The notes: generated by a model not told the origin, from the sequence alone. DNA of 64,000 bases from Pseudomonadota bacterium (GCA_023387335.1 JAEWIF010000048.1:1-64000); one strand, 5' to 3'. Positions 19,703-27,649 are shown, counted from the stretch's first letter. Translations and numbers: made by a program.

Positions 19703-19735
19703 GCCCCACAAGGGCGCGTGAGGGGCACCCCAAGG
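19703..19735 (+). promoter_or_regulatory. Hairpin plus T5 in the ilvB leader
   Basis: GCCCCAC (19703-19709) can pair with GTG-a-GGGGC (19718-19726, one bulged A). Five T residues (19736-19740) follow after an ACCCCAAGG spacer. The shape is weakly attenuator-like. No branched-chain-residue-rich leader peptide accompanies it, so its role is open. Confidence 0.3.
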
Positions 19736-19766
19736 TTTTTCGTTCCCGAAACCCGAAAGGTTGATC

Positions 19767-21554
19767 ATGGAAATCTCGAAGGCGGAGATCAGCTCCGCGG
19801 CCGCGGCCACCGCGGGCCCATCCCACTCCCATCCCCAGGAACTGCGCGGCGCGGAAATCCTCATCAAGGCGCTGCAGGCCGAAGGCGTGAAGTACGTCTG
19901 GGGCTATCCCGGCGGCGCGGTGCTGCACATCTACGACGCGTTCTACAAGCAGGACACCATCCAGCACGTGCTGGTGCGTCACGAGCAGGCCGCCGTGCAC
20001 GCCGCCGATGGCTACGCCCGCGCCACCGGCGAGGTCGGCGTGGCCCTGGTGACGTCCGGTCCCGGCGTCACCAACGCGGTCACCGGCATCGCCACCGCGT
20101 ACATGGATTCCATCCCGATGGTGATCGTCACCGGACAGGTGCCCACGGCCGCCATCGGCCTGGACGCCTTCCAGGAGTGCGACACAGTCGGCATCACCCG
20201 GCCGATCGTCAAGCACAACTTCCTGGTGAAGGACGCGCGCAACATCGCCGAGGTGATGAAGAAGGCCTTCCACATCGCCCGCAGCGGCCGTCCCGGCCCG
20301 GTGGTGGTGGACATCCCCAAGGACGTCTCCTTCAACAAGGTTCCGTACGAGGGCTATCCCGACAAGGTCGAGATGCGCTCGTACAACCCGGTGCGCAAAG
20401 GCCACGGCGGCCAGATCCGCAAGGCCGTGCAACTGCTGACCTCGGCCAGGCGCCCGTACATCTACGCCGGCGGCGGCGTGGTGCTCGGCAATGCCAGCGG
20501 CGAGCTGCGCGCGCTGGCCGAGATGCTCGGCTACCCGTGCACCAACACGCTGATGGGCCTGGGCGCCATCGACGGCACCGACCCCAAGTTCCTGGGAATG
20601 CTGGGCATGCACGGCACCATCGAAGCCAACAACGCGATGCAGAACTGCGACGTGCTGCTGGCCGTGGGCGCGCGCTTCGACGACCGCGTGATCGGCAACC
20701 CCAAGCACTTCGCCTCGGGCGATCGCAAGATCATCCACATCGACATCGATCCCTCCAGCATCTCCAAGCGGGTGAAAGTGGACGTGCCGATCGTGGGCGA
20801 CGTCAAGGAGGTGCTGGCCGATCTCATCGCCAGCATCCGCGAGTCCGGCGCCAAGCCCGACCCGCAGGCCCTGGCCGGCTGGTGGGACACCATCGACGGC
20901 TGGCGCAAGCGCGACTGCCTGCGCTACGACCGCGTCAACCGCGAGGTGATCAAGCCCCAGCACGTCATCGAGACGCTGTGGAACATGACGAAGGACGTCG
21001 ATACCTACATCACGTCCGACGTGGGCCAGCACCAGATGTGGGCCGCGCAGTTCTACAAGTTCAAGGAGCCGCGCCATTGGATCAACTCCGGTGGCCTGGG
21101 CACCATGGGCGTGGGCATCCCGTACGCGATGGGCATCAAGCTGGCCAAGCCCGACAGCGAGGTGTACTGCATCACCGGCGAAGGCTCGGTGCAGATGTGC
21201 ATCCAGGAGCTGTCCACCTGCCTGCAGTACAAGACGCCCATCAAGGTGATCTCGCTGAACAACCGCTACCTGGGCATGGTGCGGCAGTGGCAGGAGCTGG
21301 ACTACGAGGGCCGCTACAGCCACAGCTACATGGACGCGCTGCCCAACTTCGTGAAGCTGGCCGAGGCGTACGGCCACGTGGGCATGCTGATCGAGCGCCC
21401 GCAGGACGTCGAGCCGGCGCTGCGCGAGGCGCGCAAGCTCAAGGACCGCACGGTCTTCATGGACTTCCGCACCGATCCCACCGAGAACGTCTGGCCGATG
21501 GTGAAGGCCGGCAAGGGCATCACCGAGATGCTGCTCGGCAGCGAAGACCTGTAA
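19767..21554 (+). CDS. ilvB: Acetolactate synthase large subunit, biosynthetic
   Basis: A 595-residue thiamine-diphosphate enzyme that joins two pyruvates, or pyruvate and 2-ketobutyrate, in the first common step of valine, leucine and isoleucine synthesis. The N-terminal TPP domain has the catalytic glutamate in RHEQAAVHAADGYARA. The central FAD/helical domain (about 210-340) contains GARFDDRVIGNPKHF. The C-terminal PP domain has the Mg/TPP motif GEGSVQMCIQEL ... NNRYLGMVRQWQ. The FAD domain and the following small-subunit gene mark it as the anabolic type. The start is ATG 19767; GAAAGG lies about 7 bases upstream. Confidence 0.96.
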   Translation: MEISKAEISSAAAATAGPSHSHPQELRGAEILIKALQAEGVKYVWGYPGGAVLHIYDAFYKQDTIQHVLVRHEQAAVHAADGYARATGEVGVALVTSGPGVTNAVTGIATAYMDSIPMVIVTGQVPTAAIGLDAFQECDTVGITRPIVKHNFLVKDARNIAEVMKKAFHIARSGRPGPVVVDIPKDVSFNKVPYEGYPDKVEMRSYNPVRKGHGGQIRKAVQLLTSARRPYIYAGGGVVLGNASGELRALAEMLGYPCTNTLMGLGAIDGTDPKFLGMLGMHGTIEANNAMQNCDVLLAVGARFDDRVIGNPKHFASGDRKIIHIDIDPSSISKRVKVDVPIVGDVKEVLADLIASIRESGAKPDPQALAGWWDTIDGWRKRDCLRYDRVNREVIKPQHVIETLWNMTKDVDTYITSDVGQHQMWAAQFYKFKEPRHWINSGGLGTMGVGIPYAMGIKLAKPDSEVYCITGEGSVQMCIQELSTCLQYKTPIKVISLNNRYLGMVRQWQELDYEGRYSHSYMDALPNFVKLAEAYGHVGMLIERPQDVEPALREARKLKDRTVFMDFRTDPTENVWPMVKAGKGITEMLLGSEDL

Positions 21555-21585
21555 TCAGCCAACCGTAAGGCGGCGAATCTATCGC

Positions 21586-21624
21586 GCACCGAGCCCGCTG
21601 CTTACCGGCAGCGGGGGAGGGTGC
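21586..21624 (+). ncRNA. Structured element between ilvB and ilvH (possible ilvH-motif RNA)
   Basis: A two-tier stem-loop in the 93-base gap. The outer stem is GCACC (21586-21590) / GGTGC (21620-21624), there is a GAG x GGAG internal loop, and the inner 8-bp stem is CCCGCTGC (21594-21601) / GCAGCGGG (21608-21615) with loop TTACCG. A conserved betaproteobacterial 'ilvH RNA motif' has been described from comparative genomics at this kind of position. I cannot check whether this copy matches that covariance model. It ends 23 bases before the ilvH ATG, so it could affect ilvH translation or mRNA stability. Confidence 0.45.
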
Positions 21625-21647
21625 CGAGAAGAGGAGCCGGAGGAACC

Positions 21648-22139
21648 ATGAAACACATCATCGCAGTGCTGCTGGAGAACGAGCCGGGCGCTCTCTCCCG
21701 CGTGGTGGGCCTGTTCTCGGCCCGCGGCTACAACATCGAGTCGCTCACCGTGGCGCCGACGGAAGATCCGTCGCTGTCGCGCATGACGATCCAGACCACC
21801 GGCTCGGACGACGTGATCGAGCAGATCACCAAGCACCTGAACCGGCTGATCGAGGTCGTGAAGGTCGTCGACCTCACCGAAGGCGCCTACACAGAGCGCG
21901 AGCTCATGATGGTGAAGGTGCGCGCCGTCGGCAAGGAGCGCGAGGAGATGAAGCGCATGGCCGACATCTTCCGCGGCCGCATCATCGACGTCACCGAGAA
22001 GAGCTACACCATCGAGCTGACGGGCGACCAGTCCAAGAACGACGCGTTCCTGGAAGCGATCGACCGCACCGCCATCCTGGAGACCGTGCGCACCGGCGCC
22101 AGCGGCATCGGCCGCGGCGAGCGCGTGCTGCGCGTCTGA
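21648..22139 (+). CDS. ilvH: Acetolactate synthase small (regulatory) subunit
   Basis: A 163-residue subunit that stimulates the large subunit and gives valine feedback inhibition. The N-terminal ACT domain reads VLLENEPGALSRVVGLFSARGYNIESLTVAPTED, with the glycine- and Asn-containing effector turn intact. A second ALS-type ACT domain follows (ELMMVKVRAVGKEREEMKRM). The start at 21648 has a strong GGAGG site 5 bases upstream; the upstream in-frame GTG is inside the hairpin region and is not used. Length is normal for IlvH. Confidence 0.95.
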   Translation: MKHIIAVLLENEPGALSRVVGLFSARGYNIESLTVAPTEDPSLSRMTIQTTGSDDVIEQITKHLNRLIEVVKVVDLTEGAYTERELMMVKVRAVGKEREEMKRMADIFRGRIIDVTEKSYTIELTGDQSKNDAFLEAIDRTAILETVRTGASGIGRGERVLRV

Positions 22140-22181
22140 GGCCCCGACTTTTCCCACCCACCGATTTCTACTGGAGAGACC

Positions 22182-23198
22182 ATGAAGGTTTACTACGACA
22201 AGGACTGCGACCTGAGCCTGATCAAGGGCAAGACCGTCGCCATCATCGGTTACGGCTCGCAGGGCCATGCGCACGCGCAGAACCTGAACGACAGCGGCGT
22301 CAAGGTCGTGGTCGGCCTGCGCCCGGGCGGCGCGAGCTGGCCCAAGGTGGAGAAGGCCGGCCTGAAGGTCGCGGCCGTCAACGAGGCCGTGAAGATGGCC
22401 GACGTGGTGATGATCCTGCTGCCCGACGAGCAGATCGCCGAGGTGTACCGCAAGGACGTCGAGCCGCACATCAAGCAGGGCGCCTCGCTCGCCTTCGCGC
22501 ACGGCTTCAACGTGCACTACGGCCAGGTCGTGCCGCGCGCCGACCTCGACGTGTGGATGGTCGCGCCCAAGGCGCCCGGCCACACCGTGCGCAACACCTA
22601 CACCCAGGGCGGCGGCGTGCCCCACCTCGTGGCGGTGCACCAGGACAAGAGCGGCAAGGCGCGCGACCTGGCGCTGTCGTACGCGATGGCCAACGGCGGC
22701 GGCAAGGCCGGCATCATCGAGACCAACTTCCGCGAAGAGACCGAGACCGACCTGTTCGGCGAGCAGGCCGTCCTGTGCGGCGGCACCGTGGAGCTGATCA
22801 AGGCCGGTTTCGAAGTGCTGGTGGAAGCCGGCTACGCGCCCGAGATGGCGTACTTCGAGTGCCTGCACGAGCTCAAGCTGATCGTGGACCTGATCTACGA
22901 AGGCGGGATCGCGAACATGAACTACTCGATCTCCAACAACGCGGAGTACGGCGAGTACGTCACCGGCCCGCGCATCGTGACCGAAGAGACCAAGCAGGTC
23001 ATGAAGCAGGTGCTGCGCGACATCCAGACCGGCGAGTACGCCAAGAGCTTCATCCTGGAGAACCGCGCCGGCGCCCCGACGCTGCAATCGCGCCGCCGCC
23101 TGTCGGCCGAGCACCAGATCGAAGTGGTGGGCGAGAAGCTGCGCGCCATGATGCCCTGGATCAAGGCGAACAAGCTGGTCGACAAGGCCCGCAACTGA
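22182..23198 (+). CDS. ilvC: Ketol-acid reductoisomerase (class I)
   Basis: A 338-residue NADPH- and Mg-dependent enzyme converting acetolactate to dihydroxyisovalerate. The N-terminal nucleotide-binding loop is GYGSQGHAHAQNLNDSGV. The knotted C-terminal domain has the Mg-binding acidic residues in FREETETDLFGEQAVLCGG and the ECLHELKLIVDLIYEGG helix. Length marks the short class I form. It lies 42 bases after ilvH with GGAG 7 bases before the ATG and ends at a strong intrinsic terminator. Confidence 0.97.
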   Translation: MKVYYDKDCDLSLIKGKTVAIIGYGSQGHAHAQNLNDSGVKVVVGLRPGGASWPKVEKAGLKVAAVNEAVKMADVVMILLPDEQIAEVYRKDVEPHIKQGASLAFAHGFNVHYGQVVPRADLDVWMVAPKAPGHTVRNTYTQGGGVPHLVAVHQDKSGKARDLALSYAMANGGGKAGIIETNFREETETDLFGEQAVLCGGTVELIKAGFEVLVEAGYAPEMAYFECLHELKLIVDLIYEGGIANMNYSISNNAEYGEYVTGPRIVTEETKQVMKQVLRDIQTGEYAKSFILENRAGAPTLQSRRRLSAEHQIEVVGEKLRAMMPWIKANKLVDKARN

Positions 23199-23222
23199 CC
23201 GCGCTCGCGGCCTATAGGGAAA

Positions 23223-23245
23223 GGGCGGCCACGGCCGCCCTTTTT
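23223..23245 (+). terminator. Intrinsic terminator of the ilvB-ilvH-ilvC operon
   Basis: Perfect stem GGGCGGCC (23223-23230) / GGCCGCCC (23233-23240), realistically a 6-bp GGGCGG/CCGCCC stem with a six-base loop, followed by TTTTT. It starts 24 bases after the ilvC stop and 32 bases before the pssA ATG. Confidence 0.85.
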
Positions 23246-23276
23246 CATTGTTCGGTCGCAATTACACTTGCTTCCC

Positions 23277-24095
23277 ATGTATCAAGGCCCGATCCACACC
23301 GACACGACTCCGCAGGAGGGCGTGGTCGTGCGCCGGCGCCGCAAGGGCATCTACATCCTGCCCAACCTGTTCACCCTGGCGGCGCTGTTCGGCGGCTTCT
23401 ACGCCGTGGTGATGGCGATGAACCAGCGCTTCGACATGGCCGCCGTCGGCGTGTTCGTGGCGATGGTGCTGGACAGCCTGGACGGCCGCGTCGCCCGCAT
23501 GACCAACACCCAGAGCGCCTTCGGCGAGCAGATGGATTCGCTCTCCGACATGGTGTCGTTCGGCGCGGCTCCGGCGCTCATCGCCTACGAATGGGCGCTC
23601 AAGGGCCTGGGACGCTGGGGCTGGATCGCCGCGTTCGTCTACTGCGCCTGCGCGGCGCTGCGGCTGGCCCGCTTCAACGTCAACACCGCGGTGGTGGACA
23701 AGCGCTTCTTCCAGGGCCTGCCGTCGCCGGCGGCCGCGGCGCTGGTCACCGGCTTCATCTGGCTGATGAACGACTACGGCGTCAAGGGCTACGAAGTCAG
23801 CTGGGTGATGTTCGCCTTCGCGCTCTACGCGGGCCTCACGATGGTGACCAACGTGCCGTTCTACAGCTTCAAGGACGTGTCGATGAAGAAGAGCGTGCCG
23901 TTCGCCGCGATCGTGCTGATCGCGCTGGGCATCGCCGTCATCAACATCGATCCGCCCGTGGTGCTGTTCGTGCTGTTCTGCCTGTACGGCATCTCGGGCT
24001 ACGCGCTGTACGGATGGCGCAAGGCGAAAGGCGAGCACGCCAGCGTCATCAGCACCTCCACCGACGAACCCGAGGAAAGCGGCCTGCACAAGTGA
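23277..24095 (+). CDS. pssA: CDP-diacylglycerol-serine O-phosphatidyltransferase
   Basis: A 272-residue integral membrane enzyme making phosphatidylserine, the precursor of phosphatidylethanolamine. The CDP-alcohol phosphotransferase motif is complete: D-SLDG-R-V-AR ... G-EQMD-SLSD, i.e. DSLDGRVAR (about residues 69-77) and GEQMDSLSD (about 84-92). About six to eight membrane helices follow the basic N-terminus (VVRRRRKGIYILPN). The start at 23277 is the first ATG after the ilvC terminator. A GTG/TTG nine bases upstream is possible. The position between ilvC and leuA is typical for Comamonadaceae. Confidence 0.94.
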   Translation: MYQGPIHTDTTPQEGVVVRRRRKGIYILPNLFTLAALFGGFYAVVMAMNQRFDMAAVGVFVAMVLDSLDGRVARMTNTQSAFGEQMDSLSDMVSFGAAPALIAYEWALKGLGRWGWIAAFVYCACAALRLARFNVNTAVVDKRFFQGLPSPAAAALVTGFIWLMNDYGVKGYEVSWVMFAFALYAGLTMVTNVPFYSFKDVSMKKSVPFAAIVLIALGIAVINIDPPVVLFVLFCLYGISGYALYGWRKAKGEHASVISTSTDEPEESGLHK

Positions 24096-24127
24096 CTCAG
24101 GTGCAGGTTGTGCTACATTCACCCGCA

Positions 24128-24181
24128 ATGAACCTGATTTCGCTGGCTCTACTGCTATCCACCCACGGGCGGAGACGGTAG
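24128..24181 (+). CDS. Leucine-rich leader peptide (17 aa) of the leuA attenuator
   Basis: A 17-codon frame, product MNLISLALLLSTHGRRR, starts 32 bases after the pssA stop. It has five leucine codons, including the cluster CTA-CTG-CTA. CTA is otherwise almost unused in this 70% GC DNA. A perfect intrinsic terminator follows 23 bases after its stop, and leuA 100 bases after. This is the leuL arrangement of known leucine operons: ribosome stalling on scarce Leu-tRNA would favour read-through. No ribosome site precedes the ATG. A TACATT box at 24114 with GTGACT at 24092 would place the transcription start at or next to the ATG, so the peptide may be translated leaderless (inference). Confidence 0.8.
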   Translation: MNLISLALLLSTHGRRR

Positions 24182-24241
24182 CGCACGCGACCACCAGACC
24201 TCGACGGCCCGTATGCACCAGCAGCGGGCCGTTTTTGTTTT
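24165..24241 (+). promoter_or_regulatory. Transcription attenuator of leuA (terminator / antiterminator)
   Basis: Terminator: ACGGCCCG (24204-24211) pairs perfectly with CGGGCCGT (24225-24232) and runs into TTTTTGTTTT (to 24241). Antiterminator: ACGGGC (24165-24170), inside the 3' end of the leader-peptide frame, can pair with GCCCGT (24207-24212), which is the 5' arm of the terminator. The two structures exclude each other, as attenuation requires. Pairings were found by eye and no folding energies were calculated. Confidence 0.75.
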
Positions 24242-24281
24242 GGGGCTGCTGGCTCACCCCCTCGAAGACGAAAGACGACCG

Positions 24282-25988
24282 ATGTCCATGTTGAAGAATC
24301 CCGCCAGCAAGTACCGACCCTTCGCTCCGGTCGGCCTGAAGGACCGGACCTGGCCCGACGCCGTCCTCTCCCGCCCTCCGGTGTGGTGCAGCGTCGACCT
24401 GCGCGACGGCAACCAGGCGCTGATCGAGCCCATGGACATCCCTCGCAAACTGCGCATGTTCCAGGCGCTCGTGAAGATCGGCTTCAAGGAGATCGAGGTC
24501 GGCTTCCCCTCTGCGTCGCAGGTCGAATGGGATTTCCTGCGCAAGCTGATCGACGAGGACCTGATCCCCGAGGACGTCACGATCCAGGTGCTGACCCAGG
24601 CGCGCGAGGAGCTGATCCGCAAGACCTTCGAGTCGCTGCGCGGCGCGCGCCGGGCCATCGTGCACCTGTACAACGCCACGGCGCCGATCATGCGCCGCGT
24701 GGTGCTCGGCCTCGACCAGGACGGCATCGTGAACCTGGCCACCGCTCAGGCCCGGCTGTTCAAGGAACTCGCGGCGCAGCAACCCGGGACCGAGTGGGTG
24801 TTCCAGTACTCGCCCGAGATGTTCTCCGGCACCGAACTCAGCTTCGCCAAGCGCGTGGTCGACGCGGTCACCGAGGTCTGGCAGCCGACGCCCGAGCGCA
24901 AGTGCATCGTCAACCTGCCCTCGACGGTGGAGCATTCCACGCCGAACATCTTCGCGGACATGATCGAGTGGATGCACCGCAACCTCGAGCGGCGCGACGC
25001 CATCGTGCTCTCGGTGCATCCGCACAACGACCGCGGCACCGGCACCGCGGCCGGCGAGTTCGCGGTCATGGCGGGCGCCGATCGCCTCGAAGGCTGCCTG
25101 TTCGGCAACGGCGAGCGCACCGGCAACCTTGACCTGGTGAACGTCGCGCTCAACCTCTACACCCAGGGCGTCGACCCGCGCCTGGACTTCTCCGACATCG
25201 ACGAGATCCGCCGCACCGTGGAGCACTGCAACCAGCTGCCGGTGCATCCGCGCCATCCGTACGTGGGCGAGCTGGTCTACACCTCGTTCTCGGGCTCGCA
25301 CCAGGACGCGATCAAGAAGGCCTTCGCCGCCCGCAAGGAAGGCGACCTCTGGGACATGCCCTACCTGCCGGTCGATCCCAAGGACCTGGGCCGCAGCTAC
25401 GAGGCGGTGATCCGCGTCAACAGCCAGTCGGGCAAGGGCGGCATCTCCTACCTGCTCGAGAGCGAGTTCGGCCTCGAGTTGCCGCGCCGCCTGCAGATCG
25501 AGTTCAGCCAGGTGGTGCAGTCCGTGATGGACGCCAGCGGCAAGGAACTCACGGCGCGCGAGCTGCACGAGCTGTTCTCGCGCGAATACGGCGTCGGCAG
25601 CATCCCGGCGCCCAGCCACCAGCTGGTGGAAGAGGCGAGCGCGGGCGGCACCACGGTGCGGCTGGCGGCCGACATCGTGATCGGCGGCAGAACGCTGTCC
25701 GTGCGCGGCACCGGCAACGGCCCGATCGACGCCTTCGTCGAAGGCCTTTCCGCCGCGACGGGCGTGGAGGTCCGCGTGCTCGACTACCACGAGCACGCAA
25801 TCGGCGCGGGCGCCAACGCCCAGGCCGTGGCCTACCTGGAGCTGCGCGTCGGCGCGCGCACGTTGTTCGGCGTGGGCATGGATGCGAACATCGTGTCCGC
25901 TTCGCTCAAGGCCATCGTCTCGGGCGTGCAGCGGGCGCAGGCCGCCGGCACCGGTCAAGCCCAGCCGGCCGTCGCCACCGCCAAGTAA
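24282..25988 (+). CDS. leuA: 2-isopropylmalate synthase, long (type 2) form
   Basis: A 568-residue enzyme condensing acetyl-CoA with 2-ketoisovalerate, the first committed step to leucine. The N-terminal motif SVDLRDGNQALIEPM, with the metal-binding Asp, and VLSVHPHNDRGTG, with the two metal-binding His, mark the long actinobacterial-like LeuA type. The C-terminal LeuA regulatory domain (about 430-565) binds leucine. I use ATG 24282; ATG 24288 is the alternative, and the ribosome site is weak. The gene follows a leucine leader peptide and terminator, so it is expected to be attenuation-controlled. A second, different leuA follows 25 bases later. Confidence 0.93.
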   Translation: MSMLKNPASKYRPFAPVGLKDRTWPDAVLSRPPVWCSVDLRDGNQALIEPMDIPRKLRMFQALVKIGFKEIEVGFPSASQVEWDFLRKLIDEDLIPEDVTIQVLTQAREELIRKTFESLRGARRAIVHLYNATAPIMRRVVLGLDQDGIVNLATAQARLFKELAAQQPGTEWVFQYSPEMFSGTELSFAKRVVDAVTEVWQPTPERKCIVNLPSTVEHSTPNIFADMIEWMHRNLERRDAIVLSVHPHNDRGTGTAAGEFAVMAGADRLEGCLFGNGERTGNLDLVNVALNLYTQGVDPRLDFSDIDEIRRTVEHCNQLPVHPRHPYVGELVYTSFSGSHQDAIKKAFAARKEGDLWDMPYLPVDPKDLGRSYEAVIRVNSQSGKGGISYLLESEFGLELPRRLQIEFSQVVQSVMDASGKELTARELHELFSREYGVGSIPAPSHQLVEEASAGGTTVRLAADIVIGGRTLSVRGTGNGPIDAFVEGLSAATGVEVRVLDYHEHAIGAGANAQAVAYLELRVGARTLFGVGMDANIVSASLKAIVSGVQRAQAAGTGQAQPAVATAK

Positions 25989-26013
25989 GACAAGAACCCC
26001 GAGGAGCCCCGCC

Positions 26014-27552
26014 ATGGCCGACCAGCTGATCATCTTCGACACCACCTTGCGCGACGGCGAGCAGTCGCCCGGCGCCTCCATGACGCGCGACGAGAAGCTG
26101 CGCATCGCGCGCCAGCTCGAGCGGCTGAAGGTGGACGTCATCGAGGCCGGCTTCGCGGCCAGCTCCAACGGCGACTTCGAGGCGGTGCAGGCCATCGCGC
26201 ACGCGATCAAGGACTCCACCGTCTGCTCGCTGTCGCGCGCGAACGACCGCGACATCGCGCGCGCCGCCGAGGCGCTCAAGGGCGCCGAGCGCGCTCGCAT
26301 CCACACCTTCATCGCCACCTCGCCGCTGCACATGGAGAAGAAGCTGCGGATGACGCCCGAGCAGGTGCTGGAGCAGGCCAGGCAGTCGGTGCGGTTCGCG
26401 CGCAACCTGTGCGGCGACATCGAGTTCTCGCCGGAGGACGGCTACCGCAGCGAAGTGGACTTCCTCTGCCGCGTGCTGGAGACGGTGATCGCCGAGGGCG
26501 CCACCACGATCAACGTGCCCGACACCGTCGGCTACGCGGTGCCCGAGCTCTACGGCAATTTCATCCGCACGCTGCGCGAGCGGGTGCCCAACTCCGACAA
26601 GGCGGTCTGGTCGGTGCACTGCCACAACGACCTGGGCATGGCGGTGGCCAACTCGCTGGCCGGCGTGAAGATCGGCGGCGCCCGCCAGGTCGAGTGCACC
26701 ATCAACGGCCTGGGCGAGCGCGCCGGCAACTGTTCGCTGGAAGAGATCGTGATGGCCGTGAAGACCCGCAAGGACTACTTCGGCCTGGAGGTCGCGATCG
26801 ACACCCGGCACATCGTGCCGGCCAGCCGCATGGTCAGCCAGACCACCGGCTTCGTGGTCCAGCCCAACAAGGCGGTGGTCGGCGCCAACGCGTTCGCGCA
26901 CGCCAGCGGCATCCACCAGGACGGCGTGCTCAAGGCGCGCGACACCTACGAGATCATGCGGGCCGAGGACGTGGGCTGGTCGGCCAACAAGATCGTGCTG
27001 GGCAAGCTCTCGGGCCGCAACGCGTTCAAGCAGCGCCTGCAGGAGCTGGGCGTGCAGCTCGACAGCGAGGCCGAGGTCAACGCGGCGTTCGCCAAGTTCA
27101 AGGAACTGGCCGACCGCAAGAGCGAGATCTTCGACGAGGACATCCTGGCCCTGGTCAGCGACGAGGCCGTCACGCAGGAGCAGGAAACCTTCCGGCTGGT
27201 CTCCCTCAGCCAGCACAGCGAGACCGGCGAGCGGCCCCATGCCGTGGTCGTGTTCACCGCCGACGGCAGGGAGGTGCGCGGCGAGTCGGACGGCAACGGC
27301 CCGGTGGACGCCTCCCTGAAGGCCATCGAGTCCCATGTCCGCAGCGGGGCGGAGATGGTGTTGTATTCCGTCAACGCCATCAGTGGATCGACGGAGAGCC
27401 AGGGCGAAGTGACCGTGCGGCTGCAGAACTCGGGGCGGGTGGTCAACGGAGTGGGGGCGGATCCGGATATCGTGGTGGCCTCGGCCAAGGCTTATCTCAG
27501 CGCTCTCAATAAGTTACAAAGTAAAGCTGAGCGCCTGGCTGCACAAGGTTAG
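26014..27552 (+). CDS. leuA: 2-isopropylmalate synthase, standard (type 1) form
   Basis: A 512-residue enzyme of the E. coli-like LeuA type, distinct from the preceding gene: IFDTTLRDGEQSPGASM at the N-terminus, VWSVHCHNDLGMAVANS for the metal-binding His pair, ERAGNCSLEEIVMA and HASGIHQDGVLK, then the C-terminal allosteric domain (about 380-510, with GNGPVDASLKAIE). Start ATG 26014 has GAGGAG 7 bases upstream. The gene lies 25 bases after the long leuA and is probably in the same transcript. A citramalate synthase is a conceivable alternative, but the overall sequence follows LeuA. Confidence 0.93.
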   Translation: MADQLIIFDTTLRDGEQSPGASMTRDEKLRIARQLERLKVDVIEAGFAASSNGDFEAVQAIAHAIKDSTVCSLSRANDRDIARAAEALKGAERARIHTFIATSPLHMEKKLRMTPEQVLEQARQSVRFARNLCGDIEFSPEDGYRSEVDFLCRVLETVIAEGATTINVPDTVGYAVPELYGNFIRTLRERVPNSDKAVWSVHCHNDLGMAVANSLAGVKIGGARQVECTINGLGERAGNCSLEEIVMAVKTRKDYFGLEVAIDTRHIVPASRMVSQTTGFVVQPNKAVVGANAFAHASGIHQDGVLKARDTYEIMRAEDVGWSANKIVLGKLSGRNAFKQRLQELGVQLDSEAEVNAAFAKFKELADRKSEIFDEDILALVSDEAVTQEQETFRLVSLSQHSETGERPHAVVVFTADGREVRGESDGNGPVDASLKAIESHVRSGAEMVLYSVNAISGSTESQGEVTVRLQNSGRVVNGVGADPDIVVASAKAYLSALNKLQSKAERLAAQG

Positions 27553-27569
27553 GTTTGTGTCCATATAAT
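27540..27569 (+). promoter_or_regulatory. Candidate promoter of the PBP7-like gene
   Basis: A perfect TATAAT (27564-27569) with TGCACA 18 bases upstream (27540-27545) overlaps the stop codon of leuA, 108 bases before the downstream ATG. Consensus -10 boxes are rare in this GC-rich DNA. Confidence 0.5.
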
Positions 27570-27613
27570 TCCGCCAGATTTAGGAATGCCTCCTAAGTCG
27601 TTGATGTTGTGCA

Positions 27614-27649
27614 GTTTTTGGGGTTCCCGGAAGAACGCGCCCCAAAAAC
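27614..27649 (+). repeat. 10-bp inverted repeat in the leader of the PBP7-like gene
   Basis: GTTTTTGGGG (27614-27623) and CCCCAAAAAC (27640-27649) are perfectly complementary, separated by 16 bases. The hairpin would form in the 5' untranslated RNA, 27 bases before the ATG. The A/T-rich base of the stem and the lack of a following T tract argue against a simple terminator. Confidence 0.45.

Noticed and set aside
19675..19764. 29-codon frame ending just before ilvB, as a possible leader peptide
   Set aside because: It contains no run of Val, Leu or Ile codons and no ribosome site, so it does not look like a branched-chain attenuator peptide.
25882..26013. Longer start for the second leuA inside the first leuA
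   Set aside because: The extra residues are low-complexity Pro/Ser/Arg from another frame, and a clear GAGGAG site precedes ATG 26014.
23262..26420. Very long open frame (over 1000 codons) on the minus strand opposite pssA and leuA, and similar long antisense frames opposite hppA, moaA/mobA and the Mrp genes
   Set aside because: Third-position GC bias keeps antisense frames free of stops in 70% GC DNA. The translations are His/Arg/Ala/Gly-rich and have no domains, while the opposite strand carries complete known enzymes.
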